Below are positions 26,266 to 35,958 of a stretch of 64,000 nucleotides of DNA, in pieces; position 1 is the stretch's first letter; each line of letters starts with the position of its first letter. The position numbers and the translations under genes are program-made. The notes under the pieces are model-generated. The model searched no databases. It saw only the letters and a program-made list of their open reading frames with translations, and was not told the DNA's origin. The DNA is from SMTZ1-45 sp048884945 (GTDB taxonomy: Archaea; Asgardarchaeota; Thorarchaeia; Thorarchaeales; Thorarchaeaceae): contig JBHLQJ010000001.1 of NCBI GenBank assembly GCA_048884945.1, positions 1 through 64,000 of the forward strand. Direction: 5' to 3'.

Positions 26266-29200
26266 GTGATAGTTATACTTCTGGAACTTCATCACTATTT
26301 CATCATTCTATCTCCGGGTTTTTATTCTCCTATAGAGAAGTTGATGTTTGTGATTTGTTTCGGGGGTGTTCTTATGCTCAACAGGGGTACGATGGTTCGA
26401 CTTCACAAGCTGTCATACATGAATAATATAGTGAGGATTCCTTGGATGCCATTTAGTTTATCCAGTTTATCCAAACAGGAAGATGAAGGGTTAGTTTCTA
26501 GAAGTATGCATAGAAGAAAGAAGTCATGTATGAGTCTATTCTGGATGGTTGGAAACATATTTCTAGGGTCCTATTTGGTATCTGTTTATGTATTGCCATT
26601 GATTGGATTAATAAATCAGCCTTTAGTTCCGTTGAAAAGTTATGTTGAAATGGTTATTTGTTTCATTCCTGTTTTTTCAGGATTATCGTTGTCTTTAAGA
26701 AAAATACGACTTCAAAATCCGGTAATATCCAACGTGAATGGTATATTTTTTGTTTCGCTTGGAGATTATGCAATTGGGGTATGCTGTCTTGATATTATAT
26801 CAGTGTCTGGTTCTGTATACCTAGATGAAAATGGAAAACCAAGGTATATTGACAGTATGTTATTAGCGATGCGTGCAGGAATGAGCAAGTCAGTCACTAT
26901 GGCTTTCGAAGCAGGTGTAACAAACAAAGAACCATTTCTACACATTTTTATCACTGCAGCTGGATCNNNNNNNNNNGCAAATCAAATTGATGAAATTCTA
27001 AGAAGAGAAGCTACTAGAGCAGAAGCAATTCTTTTGTCCTCCTTAAATAATGTCGAATTGAAACTTCTGGAAGGGGAGTCACTGCAAGAGGCTATTTTGA
27101 CTAATATGGAGGACGTTTATATTGATTCTCAGAATCTTGTTAGTAAAAAGGGAAATCACTCTCTAAAAGTGATATCTTTTCAGGGATTACCTCGAATATT
27201 CCCTACTCAAGAAACCTCTCAGATTGGTACTTTCATTTCAACAGCTATTAAACAAGAATATACAACAAGTATGACATGTGTTTTTTCTGCAGCTACACCA
27301 GGAAAAGAAAAACGTGTTCTGGAGAGTCAGTGGAAACATATTCAAACTAAAGAAAAGCGAAATGAAGAATCACTTAAGGATTATACTGCAAAAAAGAAGC
27401 TTTTAGCCCGCTATGAGGAAATTCATGATAAGGCAGGTTGGTTTGATACTTCAGTATATTTCAAGATAATTATACCAATTGATAGACACATAGATACTCA
27501 CGTAGATGGAGTTAATGGATTAGTCTATTCAATATGGGGTAATGGAAACTCTATCAAACTTATTCATAAAAAAATATCAAGACGGACAATATTTAGAGTA
27601 TTAACTCGTCGCCATCTTAAACGTAGACGGATGCACACAGCTCAACTATCATCTTTCGTAAACACACCAATTCAGCAGTTACCAGTTATCACTCCAAAAC
27701 AAACAGCAGTTTTCCCAGTTCCTAAAAAAGGATTGATAGATAATGAACTAGTTATCGGAAAAGCAGTTTTTGGGGGGCGTTTATTATCTGATGTGGGTCT
27801 TGAAATTAATTGGCTAAGAGAACATGTGGCAATTCTGGGAGCAACTGGTACTGGAAAAACAACAGTTGTAAAGCATCTTATGGCTCAATTAAGTGAAAAG
27901 ACAAACGTGCCTTGGTGGATATTTGATGTTAAAGGATCTGAGTATCTTGATCTTGTTGGTCGTGGTGAATCAGATGTTCTCGTTTTAAAACCAGGCTTTG
28001 ATGTTTCTTTTGTGACTAATCTTATTGATACAGAAATGAAAGACGATGAAAGTTATGCCCATTCTACATTTGTAATATTAAGAGAGCTGCTGAATGAAAG
28101 AGGGGATTCTTCTGAGCTTTCTCCAGCTATGGAAAAATTGCTTCGAGATTCCATAATGAGAGTCTTAGATACACTGGATGAAGGAAATTCAGTTCAGTTT
28201 CTAATTAGTAAGATAATGGAACTGTCGGGGAATGATCGTACAGGAATTATGACCAGAGATGCTTTGCTCAATCGTCTTGAGATATTAACTCGTGAACCAT
28301 TGGGTTCTATCCTAAAGGGAGGACCTAAAACCGTTCAATTTTCGGATTTGATAAGCAAACGTGTTATTTTTGATCTCTCATATGTTGCAAGAATTGGAGG
28401 AATGGATTCCGCGAGACTGCTTTACAATCTTATTGCAAAACGAATTTTTGACAGTGCAATGAAGAGAGGAATTTCAGAAGATTTGTGTCATATAGTTGTG
28501 TTAGAAGAAGCTAGTAATCTTGTCCCTGAGAGTTACACAAGACAATCTGCTGCGGATATAACAACTGGTGAATCTATGGTAATGTTACAACGAGCAACTG
28601 GACAAGGAGTCCTTGTTATATCGACAAGACCAAATATTTCCTCGAACATTTTAGCGAATACTGCAACTAAAATCGTATTTCGTTTGCCGTATGATAGTCA
28701 AATTGGCGGAAGATTTCTTTCCTTGAGTGATAGTCAGGAACAATATCTTAGGACATTGAAACGTGGCAGAGCATTGATGAGCATACCTCACACTGAAACG
28801 TTTGAGATTGCAACAAGACCATTCCCTGAAGTTTTAGAACAACAAGAAAAAATAACACATATCGAAAAGGATTCAATTCCAATTGTTGAAAGTTCTAAGA
28901 CAAACAAGATAGAGGAAGATGTTAAAAGCTTAGATTTGCTGGATTCTAGTGAAGAAGTTGTTGAACAAACCCTTGTTTTTAATAGAACTGATCGATTAGG
29001 TAGTCATGTCATTGCTTTTTTGGCTGCAGAAAGATGGGCAACGGAAGAAGAAATCAGGAATCTTATTGCTATACTGGATTCTAGTATTGTTGATGATGAT
29101 ATTTCAGAAGTGATTCGTAATCTTGTTTCACTAGGTAGTGTGGAAAGAGAAGCTCTACCACTTGTTAATGGAGGGTTTGTATTTGCTCTTCCAGGACAAG

Positions 29201-30252
29201 TCTTGATAGCTGTCAGGCATGTGATTATTGAGTATATATCTGGAAAACTGGGACTCGAGTATAATTCTTCCAAGATTTCTGAGAATTCTGATTTACCAGA
29301 CATTATCTTTGGAAATAAAGCTGTAGTAATTATTCCTGAACATCTAAGGGCATCATCATTAAATTTAGCATTAGAGAAAATACGTAATCACATGAGCAAA
29401 CTTCAGAACAGTGTAAGCGAACTATTTGTCGTTGTAAGAGGCAGTGTAGCTGCTGCAAAACTAAGAGAATTGATGGATTTGTCTGAGGAATTTAATGATG
29501 TTAGTGTAGTTTCAGCATTTCCTAGGTTTCTGGATTCACTGATTGAAAGTTTGACACACGAGTCTGATATATCAAAAGAACCCTCGGATCAAGCTTATCT
29601 AACTAATACAACTGATGTTGATGAAGAAGTAGATTTGATTGGAGCAATGCATGATATTGGATCCGCAACAAACAGAGCTATACAGATTCGATTATGGTTC
29701 GGTCTAATTCAGGATTTAGTAGACATATCTAATGGTCAAGTTAAATGGGAAGAATTGTTAGAGTTCATCGAAACTACAGCTCTTCAGTCTCTAAAAGGAA
29801 GATCAGCACCATTGAACAGTGAAGAGGGAAAACGTGCTCTTACAGAGCTATTGGCAGATGAGGTTTTAATTGCCTTACGTGTTAACGAAAAGTCACAGTT
29901 TGTTGAGCTCACTGAAGGCCTCTGGCTTGTAAATTCATCAGTATTGAAAAGCTTGAAAGAAAAAGCTGTTGTAATCATTGAGAGAGAATTGAGTAAACAT
30001 CACTCTTCGGTTTCGAAAAATCATGGATACTATGATCTTTGTGCAGGCAACACTTCGTACGTCATCTTTCCGAATCAGCAACAATTGAATACACTTCTTC
30101 ATTTACATAGTGATATAGCATGTAGGAATTGTAGATCAACAAAAGTCATGTGCATCTTAACTGCATCAGAATATCTTGAAGATAGTGTAACAACACCAAG
30201 TAACCTAATTGTAAAAACAATTGATGATAATTTATCCGCTTTAGCAATTTGA
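26266..30252 (+). CDS. Large HerA/VirB4-type ATPase with N-terminal membrane segments
   Basis: About 1328 residues with a scaffold gap inside. The N-terminal about 160 residues contain hydrophobic helices (LFWMVGNIFLGSYLVSVYVL and LKSYVEMVICFIPVFSGLSL). The motor domain has Walker A GATGTGKTT near residue 525 and Walker B IVVLEEASNL near 742-751, with STRPNISSNILANTATKIVF typical of HerA/VirB4/TraG ATPases. The C-terminal 450 residues are unrecognised and end with a paired-Cys motif CRNCRS. It may power DNA or protein export with the pilus genes upstream. The exact reading frame across the Ns is not certain. Confidence 0.7.
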   Translation: MIVILLELHHYFIILSPGFYSPIEKLMFVICFGGVLMLNRGTMVRLHKLSYMNNIVRIPWMPFSLSSLSKQEDEGLVSRSMHRRKKSCMSLFWMVGNIFLGSYLVSVYVLPLIGLINQPLVPLKSYVEMVICFIPVFSGLSLSLRKIRLQNPVISNVNGIFFVSLGDYAIGVCCLDIISVSGSVYLDENGKPRYIDSMLLAMRAGMSKSVTMAFEAGVTNKEPFLHIFITAAGXXXXANQIDEILRREATRAEAILLSSLNNVELKLLEGESLQEAILTNMEDVYIDSQNLVSKKGNHSLKVISFQGLPRIFPTQETSQIGTFISTAIKQEYTTSMTCVFSAATPGKEKRVLESQWKHIQTKEKRNEESLKDYTAKKKLLARYEEIHDKAGWFDTSVYFKIIIPIDRHIDTHVDGVNGLVYSIWGNGNSIKLIHKKISRRTIFRVLTRRHLKRRRMHTAQLSSFVNTPIQQLPVITPKQTAVFPVPKKGLIDNELVIGKAVFGGRLLSDVGLEINWLREHVAILGATGTGKTTVVKHLMAQLSEKTNVPWWIFDVKGSEYLDLVGRGESDVLVLKPGFDVSFVTNLIDTEMKDDESYAHSTFVILRELLNERGDSSELSPAMEKLLRDSIMRVLDTLDEGNSVQFLISKIMELSGNDRTGIMTRDALLNRLEILTREPLGSILKGGPKTVQFSDLISKRVIFDLSYVARIGGMDSARLLYNLIAKRIFDSAMKRGISEDLCHIVVLEEASNLVPESYTRQSAADITTGESMVMLQRATGQGVLVISTRPNISSNILANTATKIVFRLPYDSQIGGRFLSLSDSQEQYLRTLKRGRALMSIPHTETFEIATRPFPEVLEQQEKITHIEKDSIPIVESSKTNKIEEDVKSLDLLDSSEEVVEQTLVFNRTDRLGSHVIAFLAAERWATEEEIRNLIAILDSSIVDDDISEVIRNLVSLGSVEREALPLVNGGFVFALPGQVLIAVRHVIIEYISGKLGLEYNSSKISENSDLPDIIFGNKAVVIIPEHLRASSLNLALEKIRNHMSKLQNSVSELFVVVRGSVAAAKLRELMDLSEEFNDVSVVSAFPRFLDSLIESLTHESDISKEPSDQAYLTNTTDVDEEVDLIGAMHDIGSATNRAIQIRLWFGLIQDLVDISNGQVKWEELLEFIETTALQSLKGRSAPLNSEEGKRALTELLADEVLIALRVNEKSQFVELTEGLWLVNSSVLKSLKEKAVVIIERELSKHHSSVSKNHGYYDLCAGNTSYVIFPNQQQLNTLLHLHSDIACRNCRSTKVMCILTASEYLEDSVTTPSNLIVKTIDDNLSALAI
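26967..26976. other. Assembly gap (10 N)
   Basis: Ten undetermined bases inside the HerA/VirB4-like gene. Round-number N runs usually mark a scaffold join of unknown length, so residue counts and frame continuity across this point are provisional. Confidence 0.97.
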
Positions 30253-30253
30253 A

Positions 30254-31057
30254 CTATGGTTGAATCCTTGTGCAAATTGTTGATTCATTTTGCAACAGAG
30301 ATTTCAGACGATTAGGGATTGTCAGATTGAAAATAATGATTTCTCTATCAGGTCTTGTAATTTCAAGGAGCTCGCTTACTTTTTTTGTCATTCCCCCAGT
30401 AACATCGGTACTTATTGATGGTCCTACTTTAGATAGAACAACCTTCTTGTTTTCTTGGTTTATTATAGGAATATGTTTGGCTGATGGGTTATCTTTTGGA
30501 TTATCGTCTAAAACTCCATCAACGTCAGTCCCAATAAGTATGGATTTCGCATTCAATTGCTCTGCAAGGTATACTGCTATTGTATCACCACTAAGAATAG
30601 ACGCAGTGTGAACTTCATCAAAGCAAACATCTCCGTGGGTTACTACAACAAGTCCATTATCCAATGACTTTCTAAAGATAGTAGTTGGAAATTCATGTAT
30701 CAGACCATTTCTGAGGATTACTGAACAGAATGGTGGAAGTACAATAGCCGGGATTCCTACTTTGTTTAGAATAGATTCAATATATGTTGCTAGTGTTGAC
30801 ATATTGTGACGTATTGGTGGAATACCTTTCAAGAGAAGTTCTTTGGGACTTTTAGAGTCAGCAAACCCATAAAGATGAGCGGCTTGGTGACCATGGGCAC
30901 CACCGCCTAGAACAATGATTAACTCTCCTCTATAGTCTTGGAGTTCATGAGCAATTCGGTCTAAGTTTGCTTCATTAACTCTTGGAGGAGATGAAGATTT
31001 GTAGGTTATAACTGATCCACCTAATTTTACAATTGTAAGAGATTTCAATTGTATCAC
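30254..31057 (-). CDS. ipk: Isopentenyl phosphate kinase
   Basis: A 267-residue amino-acid-kinase-fold enzyme that phosphorylates isopentenyl phosphate to IPP in the archaeal mevalonate pathway. Motifs are IVKLGGSVIT at the N-terminus, GGGAHGHQAA with the family His, LSGDTIAVYLAEQL, LIGTDVDGVLDD and DVTGGMTKKV. Length matches archaeal IPK. It converges with the HerA-like gene, one base between stops. The start is GTG 31057, with TTG 31048 as an alternative. Confidence 0.9.
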   Translation of the reverse strand: MIQLKSLTIVKLGGSVITYKSSSPPRVNEANLDRIAHELQDYRGELIIVLGGGAHGHQAAHLYGFADSKSPKELLLKGIPPIRHNMSTLATYIESILNKVGIPAIVLPPFCSVILRNGLIHEFPTTIFRKSLDNGLVVVTHGDVCFDEVHTASILSGDTIAVYLAEQLNAKSILIGTDVDGVLDDNPKDNPSAKHIPIINQENKKVVLSKVGPSISTDVTGGMTKKVSELLEITRPDREIIIFNLTIPNRLKSLLQNESTICTRIQP

Positions 31058-31130
31058 ATATATCAGGGGATATGTGGTGCTTATGGACGTTGCTTTCTTT
31101 CGATGTAAAATATGTCACACACAAGACAAG

Positions 31131-31140
31131 CTTTTTATCC
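31131..31140 (+). promoter_or_regulatory. Probable TATA box (box A) of rpsJ
   Basis: CTTTTTATCC lies about 52 bp upstream of the uS10 ATG and is the best box-A-like element in the divergent region between ipk and rpsJ. This implies a leader of roughly 25-30 nt. Placed by eye. Confidence 0.4.
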
Positions 31141-31191
31141 GGTTCAGATTTGGAAGCTTTGGACACCTCGCCTGTATTGAGGGATTCTTAA

Positions 31192-31503
31192 ATGACACAA
31201 AGAGCAAGAATCAGATTATCTAGCACAAGTACTGAACACCTAGATGGTGTGTGTAACCAAATTAAGAGAATTACACGCAAGACGGGTGTCCGAATGGCAG
31301 GTCCTATTCCTTTGCCAACACGTAGAATGGTTATACCTACAAGAAAGACTCCTTGTGGTCAAGGCTCCGAGTCTTGGGATAAGTGGGAGATGAGAGTCCA
31401 CAAACGACTAATCGATATTGATGCAGATGAAAGAGCCATTCGTCAAATAATGCGTGTACGAATTCCAGACTCTGTATATATTGAAATTGAATTAACTGGT
31501 TAA
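31192..31503 (+). CDS. rpsJ: 30S ribosomal protein uS10
   Basis: A 103-residue ribosomal protein uS10 with RARIRLSSTSTEHLDGVCNQ, GPIPLPTRRMVIPTRKTPCG and KRLIDIDADERAIRQIMRV, all strongly conserved. In many archaea the gene follows the EF-1 alpha gene; here it stands alone between ipk (divergent) and glmS (70 bp downstream, same strand). Confidence 0.97.
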   Translation: MTQRARIRLSSTSTEHLDGVCNQIKRITRKTGVRMAGPIPLPTRRMVIPTRKTPCGQGSESWDKWEMRVHKRLIDIDADERAIRQIMRVRIPDSVYIEIELTG

Positions 31504-31573
31504 TTTTCACTTACACAAACCCTTTTTGCGCGATTCTACAAGATACTTCTATTGCACATGAGGTATCTCAGAG

Positions 31574-33397
31574 ATGTGTGGTATAATTGCTGTAGTACAA
31601 GAACGTGGTACTGTTGCTCCATTCCTGCATCAAGCGTTAAAGCGTCTTGAATATCGTGGGTATGATTCAGTTGGAGTGACAACCATTGCTAATAATGTGC
31701 TATATACAAAAAAAGACAAGGGAAAGATTGAGGAAGTTCACAAAAGACTCAATCTTGATGAAATGCCAGGACTAATTGGAATTGGGCATACTCGATGGGC
31801 TACTCATGGTGCTCCATCTATGATAAATGCACATCCACATTTTGATTGTGAAAATAAAATCGCGGTCGTTCACAATGGAGTAATTGATAATTTTATGGAG
31901 TTAAGAAAAGAGCTGAGCGAAAAAGGGCATAGATTCAGTTCTGAAACTGATACGGAAATTATCCCACATATGATTGAGGATTTCATGAAAGATGGATTGG
32001 ATTTAACAGGTGCTATCAAGGAAGTCACTAAACGAATTGAAGGAACATATGCCATCGTGGCTATGGCAACTAATGAAGGCAATAAGATTGTATGTACACG
32101 TGATGGGAACCCTTTAGTCATAGGAACAAAGTCTGGAGCTTCGTATGTTTCTTCTGATATTCCTGCATTTTTACCAATGACTAATGATATGATTCTCCTG
32201 CTTGATGGAGAGATTGCTAGCTTAACAACTGAAGGTATTTGTATTGAAAGATTGATTGATGGCGCGACTATAGATCGTGAAACGATTAAGATTAGTTGGA
32301 CAGCCGATCAGGCACAGAAAAGTGGATACCCCCATTTTATGTTAAAAGAAATACATGAACAGCCTGATGCTATTAAAAACACACTTAGACTTCGGTCAGA
32401 AAATATTGAGAAAGCTGCAGGCATAATCAAAAATTCTGAAAATGTGTATATGTTAGCAATGGGTACCTCTGGACATGCTGCCCAGGCTGGGCGACATATG
32501 TTTGCATCACTTGCAGGTGTACTCCCATCTTTTGAACTAGCTAGTGATTTTCCAGATACAGTATATGGTGCGTTGTCAGAAAGGGATTGTATTATTGCAA
32601 TCACACAATCAGGTGAAACAACTGATACTATTACTGCAGTTAAATATGCGAAAAAGTATGGAGTAAAGATAATTGCAATCACTAATGTTGTTGGAAGCTC
32701 GATAACTCGTCTTGCGGATCATACAGTCATTACACAGGCTGGACCAGAGATTGGTGTCGCTGCAACAAAAACCTTCATGGTTCAACTTACTTCTTTAGCT
32801 TTGATTGCTTTGGCACTTGCTGAAATGACAAATTTCAGAGAATCTAGAGAAATTAAAAGAAAGAGAGATTCCTTGGAGAAATTACCTGAACTTATCTCAG
32901 AAGTCATCTCAAGAAATGAGGAAAGGTCTCGAAGACTAGCTTCAATACTTTATGAAAGACCAAGTCTTCTTTTCTTGGGCAGAGGTATTTCAATGGCTAC
33001 CGCTGAAGAAGGAGCACTCAAGCTTAAAGAAGTGGCATACAATCATGCAGAAGCATATTCTGCAGGGGAATCGAAACATGGCCCCATCGCACTAGTTCAG
33101 GATAATTATCCTGTCATATTTGTGGCTCCGTCTGATGAAACTAGAAATCGTATTGTTGGTAATATTATGGAAATGAAGGCAAGAGGTGCAACAATCATAT
33201 CTGTGATTCAAAAAGATGACGAAGAAATTATGGGTTTATCTGATTATGTTTTTATAATTCCGGAAAGATTAGAACCTGAATTTTCTATAATGTCATATAT
33301 TGTACCCTTGCAGTTGTTCAGTTATTATATGGCTTTGAGAAAAGGATACGATCCAGACAAGCCAAGGAACTTAGCAAAGTCAGTCACAGTTCTTTAG
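31574..33397 (+). CDS. glmS: Glutamine--fructose-6-phosphate aminotransferase (isomerizing)
   Basis: A 607-residue enzyme making glucosamine-6-phosphate for UDP-GlcNAc, used in glycan and N-glycan synthesis. The N-terminal nucleophile is Cys2 (MCGIIAV), with GHTRWATHGAPS in the glutaminase domain. Two SIS domains carry MGTSGHAAQAGRH, ITQSGETTDT and SAGESKHGPIALV, ending in KSVTVL as expected. It is full length. Supply of GlcNAc would suit the heavily sequon-rich surface proteins encoded upstream. Confidence 0.97.
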   Translation: MCGIIAVVQERGTVAPFLHQALKRLEYRGYDSVGVTTIANNVLYTKKDKGKIEEVHKRLNLDEMPGLIGIGHTRWATHGAPSMINAHPHFDCENKIAVVHNGVIDNFMELRKELSEKGHRFSSETDTEIIPHMIEDFMKDGLDLTGAIKEVTKRIEGTYAIVAMATNEGNKIVCTRDGNPLVIGTKSGASYVSSDIPAFLPMTNDMILLLDGEIASLTTEGICIERLIDGATIDRETIKISWTADQAQKSGYPHFMLKEIHEQPDAIKNTLRLRSENIEKAAGIIKNSENVYMLAMGTSGHAAQAGRHMFASLAGVLPSFELASDFPDTVYGALSERDCIIAITQSGETTDTITAVKYAKKYGVKIIAITNVVGSSITRLADHTVITQAGPEIGVAATKTFMVQLTSLALIALALAEMTNFRESREIKRKRDSLEKLPELISEVISRNEERSRRLASILYERPSLLFLGRGISMATAEEGALKLKEVAYNHAEAYSAGESKHGPIALVQDNYPVIFVAPSDETRNRIVGNIMEMKARGATIISVIQKDDEEIMGLSDYVFIIPERLEPEFSIMSYIVPLQLFSYYMALRKGYDPDKPRNLAKSVTVL

Positions 33398-33430
33398 GTC
33401 TTTAAATTGTATTAATTATCAAGATATTAT

Positions 33431-33691
33431 GTGAAACCGATGTGGCTATTTTCTATTCTCAGTCCACTGACAGATTTTGCTAATCTAATAGCAAGTTATT
33501 TCATAGAGATTTGGGATTTCTTGATTTTTATAGGGAGTATTTCTGCTTTCATGGTTGTCCTAATAGGTGCAATTTTGTGGTTTACAGGTATCAATGATAA
33601 AAGAGGCAAGGGATTGATATTGAGTGGAATTCTTCTAGCGATTGTAATTCAGTATTTTATTTTCTATCCACCTTCATTTGCGTTATATTAA
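33431..33691 (+). CDS. Small two-helix membrane protein
   Basis: An 86-residue protein with an amphipathic N-terminal segment and two predicted membrane helices (FLIFIGSISAFMVVLIGAIL and LILSGILLAIVIQYFIFYP) joined by a short basic loop, NDKRGKG. The two-helix plus basic-loop pattern resembles VirB2/TrbC-type pilins, but the resemblance is topological only. GTG start, 33 bp after glmS. The end overlaps the convergent SufS-like gene by 9 bp. Not recognised. Confidence 0.55.
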   Translation: MKPMWLFSILSPLTDFANLIASYFIEIWDFLIFIGSISAFMVVLIGAILWFTGINDKRGKGLILSGILLAIVIQYFIFYPPSFALY

Positions 33692-34897
33692 TTCTTCAGA
33701 AATAATTATGATAGTATCTGAAAGACGATTTATATCTTCTATTGAGTTATAGGCATGAATTGATGCCTGTATGATTCCATCATTTGCAATTGATTGAATG
33801 AGAGAATGTGCACAGAGAACACCGCTTCTGACAGCAATATTTGATTCATCAAGAAATAATGCTACATCATGACAATTAATACCATTTTCAGGATTGAGAT
33901 TAAATCCGAAAATTGTATTGTTTTCATCAGGTTCGCCATAAATAGTGAGACTATCTATTTCTGTGAGTCTTTGAATTAAATAACTTGAAAGTGTTTTGAT
34001 GTGTTTTTGAAGTCCATTAGCCCAAAGTTTTGTAAGATATTCAATAGATGTGTTCAGACCTGCTATTGCAGGTATGTTTAGATAACCTGACTCAAACTTA
34101 TCTGGCTGGAGTGCGAGATCGAACAGACCATCCCTGACATTGGTTACTGAAGTCCCTCCCAATATTCCAGGCTTGTGAATTTCTCCAATTGATTTATCGA
34201 TCCATTGGATTGCTAATCCGGGTGGTCCCATCAGACCTATATTTGCTGACAGAACCAGTATATCGGCACCAAGTTTTGTTAGTTTTTCGTCTGTAAGTCC
34301 AGCAGAGCGCGTGGCATCAGTTAGTAGAAGAGCATTTGAATCATGAGCAATTTCAGCAATGGTAGAAATAGGATTACATACTCCAATTCCTGGAGAGACA
34401 TGGCTTACTGCTACTATCCCTGTATTATCATCTACTTTGTTTTCCAACTCTTCAATAACCAAATTTCCTTTTTCGTCAATCGGTACGATTTCTACATCTA
34501 GTTTTAATATCTCAGCTGATCGGATTAATGAAATGAGAATTGAGTTTTCTTCTCCTTGCCCAATCACGATTTTGTTTTTTCTATTGTTCTTCCAATCAAA
34601 TCCATAAGCAAATGATGCAACAGTGGTGGGAATTGATTTTTGAAATGAAATCTGAGATTTATCAGTTTCAAGAAATGCGGCCAATGATTTTCTAGCTTCT
34701 TCAACAATCGAACCGCCTTTCACGGCAAGTCGGTGAGCTCCACGACGTGCAGAAGCTACCACTGAGTTGAGGAAATGATTAGTTGCAGATACAGCTTGAC
34801 GCGGCACGAGAGTAGTACTTGCAGAATCAAAGTAAGCTAAATCAGGATTATTGTCAAATATACCAAAATCATGCTTTATGTTGAATCCAGCATTCAT
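33683..34897 (-). CDS. Class V aminotransferase/SufS-like protein lacking the PLP lysine
   Basis: About 404 residues from the ATG at 34897; a longer form begins at 34942. It aligns over its whole length with cysteine desulfurases: YFDSASTTLVPRQA, VSHVSPGIGV, LLTDATRSAG, GVLCAHSL. The segment that should read S-G-H-K-x-x-G-P is SANIGLMGP, so both the His and the Schiff-base Lys are missing. A Cys is kept near the position of the desulfurase Cys. It is probably not a normal PLP enzyme and may have a structural or regulatory role. It is divergent from the nucleotidyltransferase gene, with 53 bp between starts. Confidence 0.75.
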   Translation of the reverse strand: MNAGFNIKHDFGIFDNNPDLAYFDSASTTLVPRQAVSATNHFLNSVVASARRGAHRLAVKGGSIVEEARKSLAAFLETDKSQISFQKSIPTTVASFAYGFDWKNNRKNKIVIGQGEENSILISLIRSAEILKLDVEIVPIDEKGNLVIEELENKVDDNTGIVAVSHVSPGIGVCNPISTIAEIAHDSNALLLTDATRSAGLTDEKLTKLGADILVLSANIGLMGPPGLAIQWIDKSIGEIHKPGILGGTSVTNVRDGLFDLALQPDKFESGYLNIPAIAGLNTSIEYLTKLWANGLQKHIKTLSSYLIQRLTEIDSLTIYGEPDENNTIFGFNLNPENGINCHDVALFLDESNIAVRSGVLCAHSLIQSIANDGIIQASIHAYNSIEDINRLSDTIIIISEELI

Positions 34898-34950
34898 GAT
34901 TAGCATTAATGGAATAAGCGACTTTAATACAATGCTATACATTTCGCATT

Positions 34951-35958
34951 GTGGTTACAGTGACTAAGAAACTTGTAGAAGGATATTTCATAGCCACAGT
35001 GGACAATCTTATTTTCGAAATTAAAGGTTTAATCCATCCTAAAGACCGCCTTATTGCATACCTTCGTTATATTCCCGCTAAAAGTGAAACTCCAAATTCA
35101 GGTATTGAGTACAAGAAAGTATATGCACTTGATGAGAGAGAAACATATCTCAAAAATAACTTTCCAGTTTATCTTTGGTTTAGTAAGCTTCATGGAAGAA
35201 TAGTACAGTCAGTTCCAGTTAATAGAATCAAATCTATATTTGATCCAGTAGATTTTCTAGCAAATCTTCGTGATTCTTATGAAGAAATTTCTAATCTAGA
35301 AAAGGCGTCGGTAAAGCTTGTTGGAGAATTAGTGAAATCAACAGGAGTTAGATGGTCTGATATTGGAGTTACAGGATCACAACTTATAGGTGTAGCAAAA
35401 GAGAACTCAGATATTGACTTAGTAATTTATGGGGCTGAAGTTTGTAGAAAATTCTATTCAAATTTATCAGAAAATATTGCTTCACTTCCGGGTATTGAAC
35501 GCTATGCAAGACACGTACTTGATAAGCATGTTTCTTTCAGGTGGGGAGAACATAAGAGTTTCAAATCTATCCTTAGAATAATTGAGCAGGCAAAAATATT
35601 GCAAGGATTATTTGAAGGATATCATTTCTTTGTGAGATTAGTAAAAAATCCAAGTGACATTGATTATTCTTTTGACGATATTTCATTTCAGATGAAAGGT
35701 CAACAATTGATATCGGGTAAAATAGTAGAAAATATTGATTCTATATTCACACCTTGTGAATACCTAGTTGAATGTAGGGAGTTTCCAGATCTTAGAAAGC
35801 TTATCAGTTATCGGGGTCGGTTTACTGAACAGATTTCAAAGGATGCATCTTTTGAAGCTCTAGGAAGACTTGAAACAGTCAATAATCATAAAGAAAAGAA
35901 ACAATACATGCAACTTGTCTTGGGTGAACAGCCTTCAGATTACTTAATTCCGAAATAA
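34951..35958 (+). CDS. Predicted nucleotidyltransferase (COG2413-like)
   Basis: A 335-residue protein. The nucleotidyltransferase signature is IGVTGSQLIGVAKENSDIDL, with the G-S pair and D-x-D metal ligands at about residues 147-166. The N-terminal 110 residues are a separate domain seen in archaeal COG2413 members. The nucleotide and acceptor are unknown. GTG start at 34951 or 34960. It is followed by a long palindrome-rich intergenic region. Confidence 0.7.
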   Translation: MVTVTKKLVEGYFIATVDNLIFEIKGLIHPKDRLIAYLRYIPAKSETPNSGIEYKKVYALDERETYLKNNFPVYLWFSKLHGRIVQSVPVNRIKSIFDPVDFLANLRDSYEEISNLEKASVKLVGELVKSTGVRWSDIGVTGSQLIGVAKENSDIDLVIYGAEVCRKFYSNLSENIASLPGIERYARHVLDKHVSFRWGEHKSFKSILRIIEQAKILQGLFEGYHFFVRLVKNPSDIDYSFDDISFQMKGQQLISGKIVENIDSIFTPCEYLVECREFPDLRKLISYRGRFTEQISKDASFEALGRLETVNNHKEKKQYMQLVLGEQPSDYLIPK

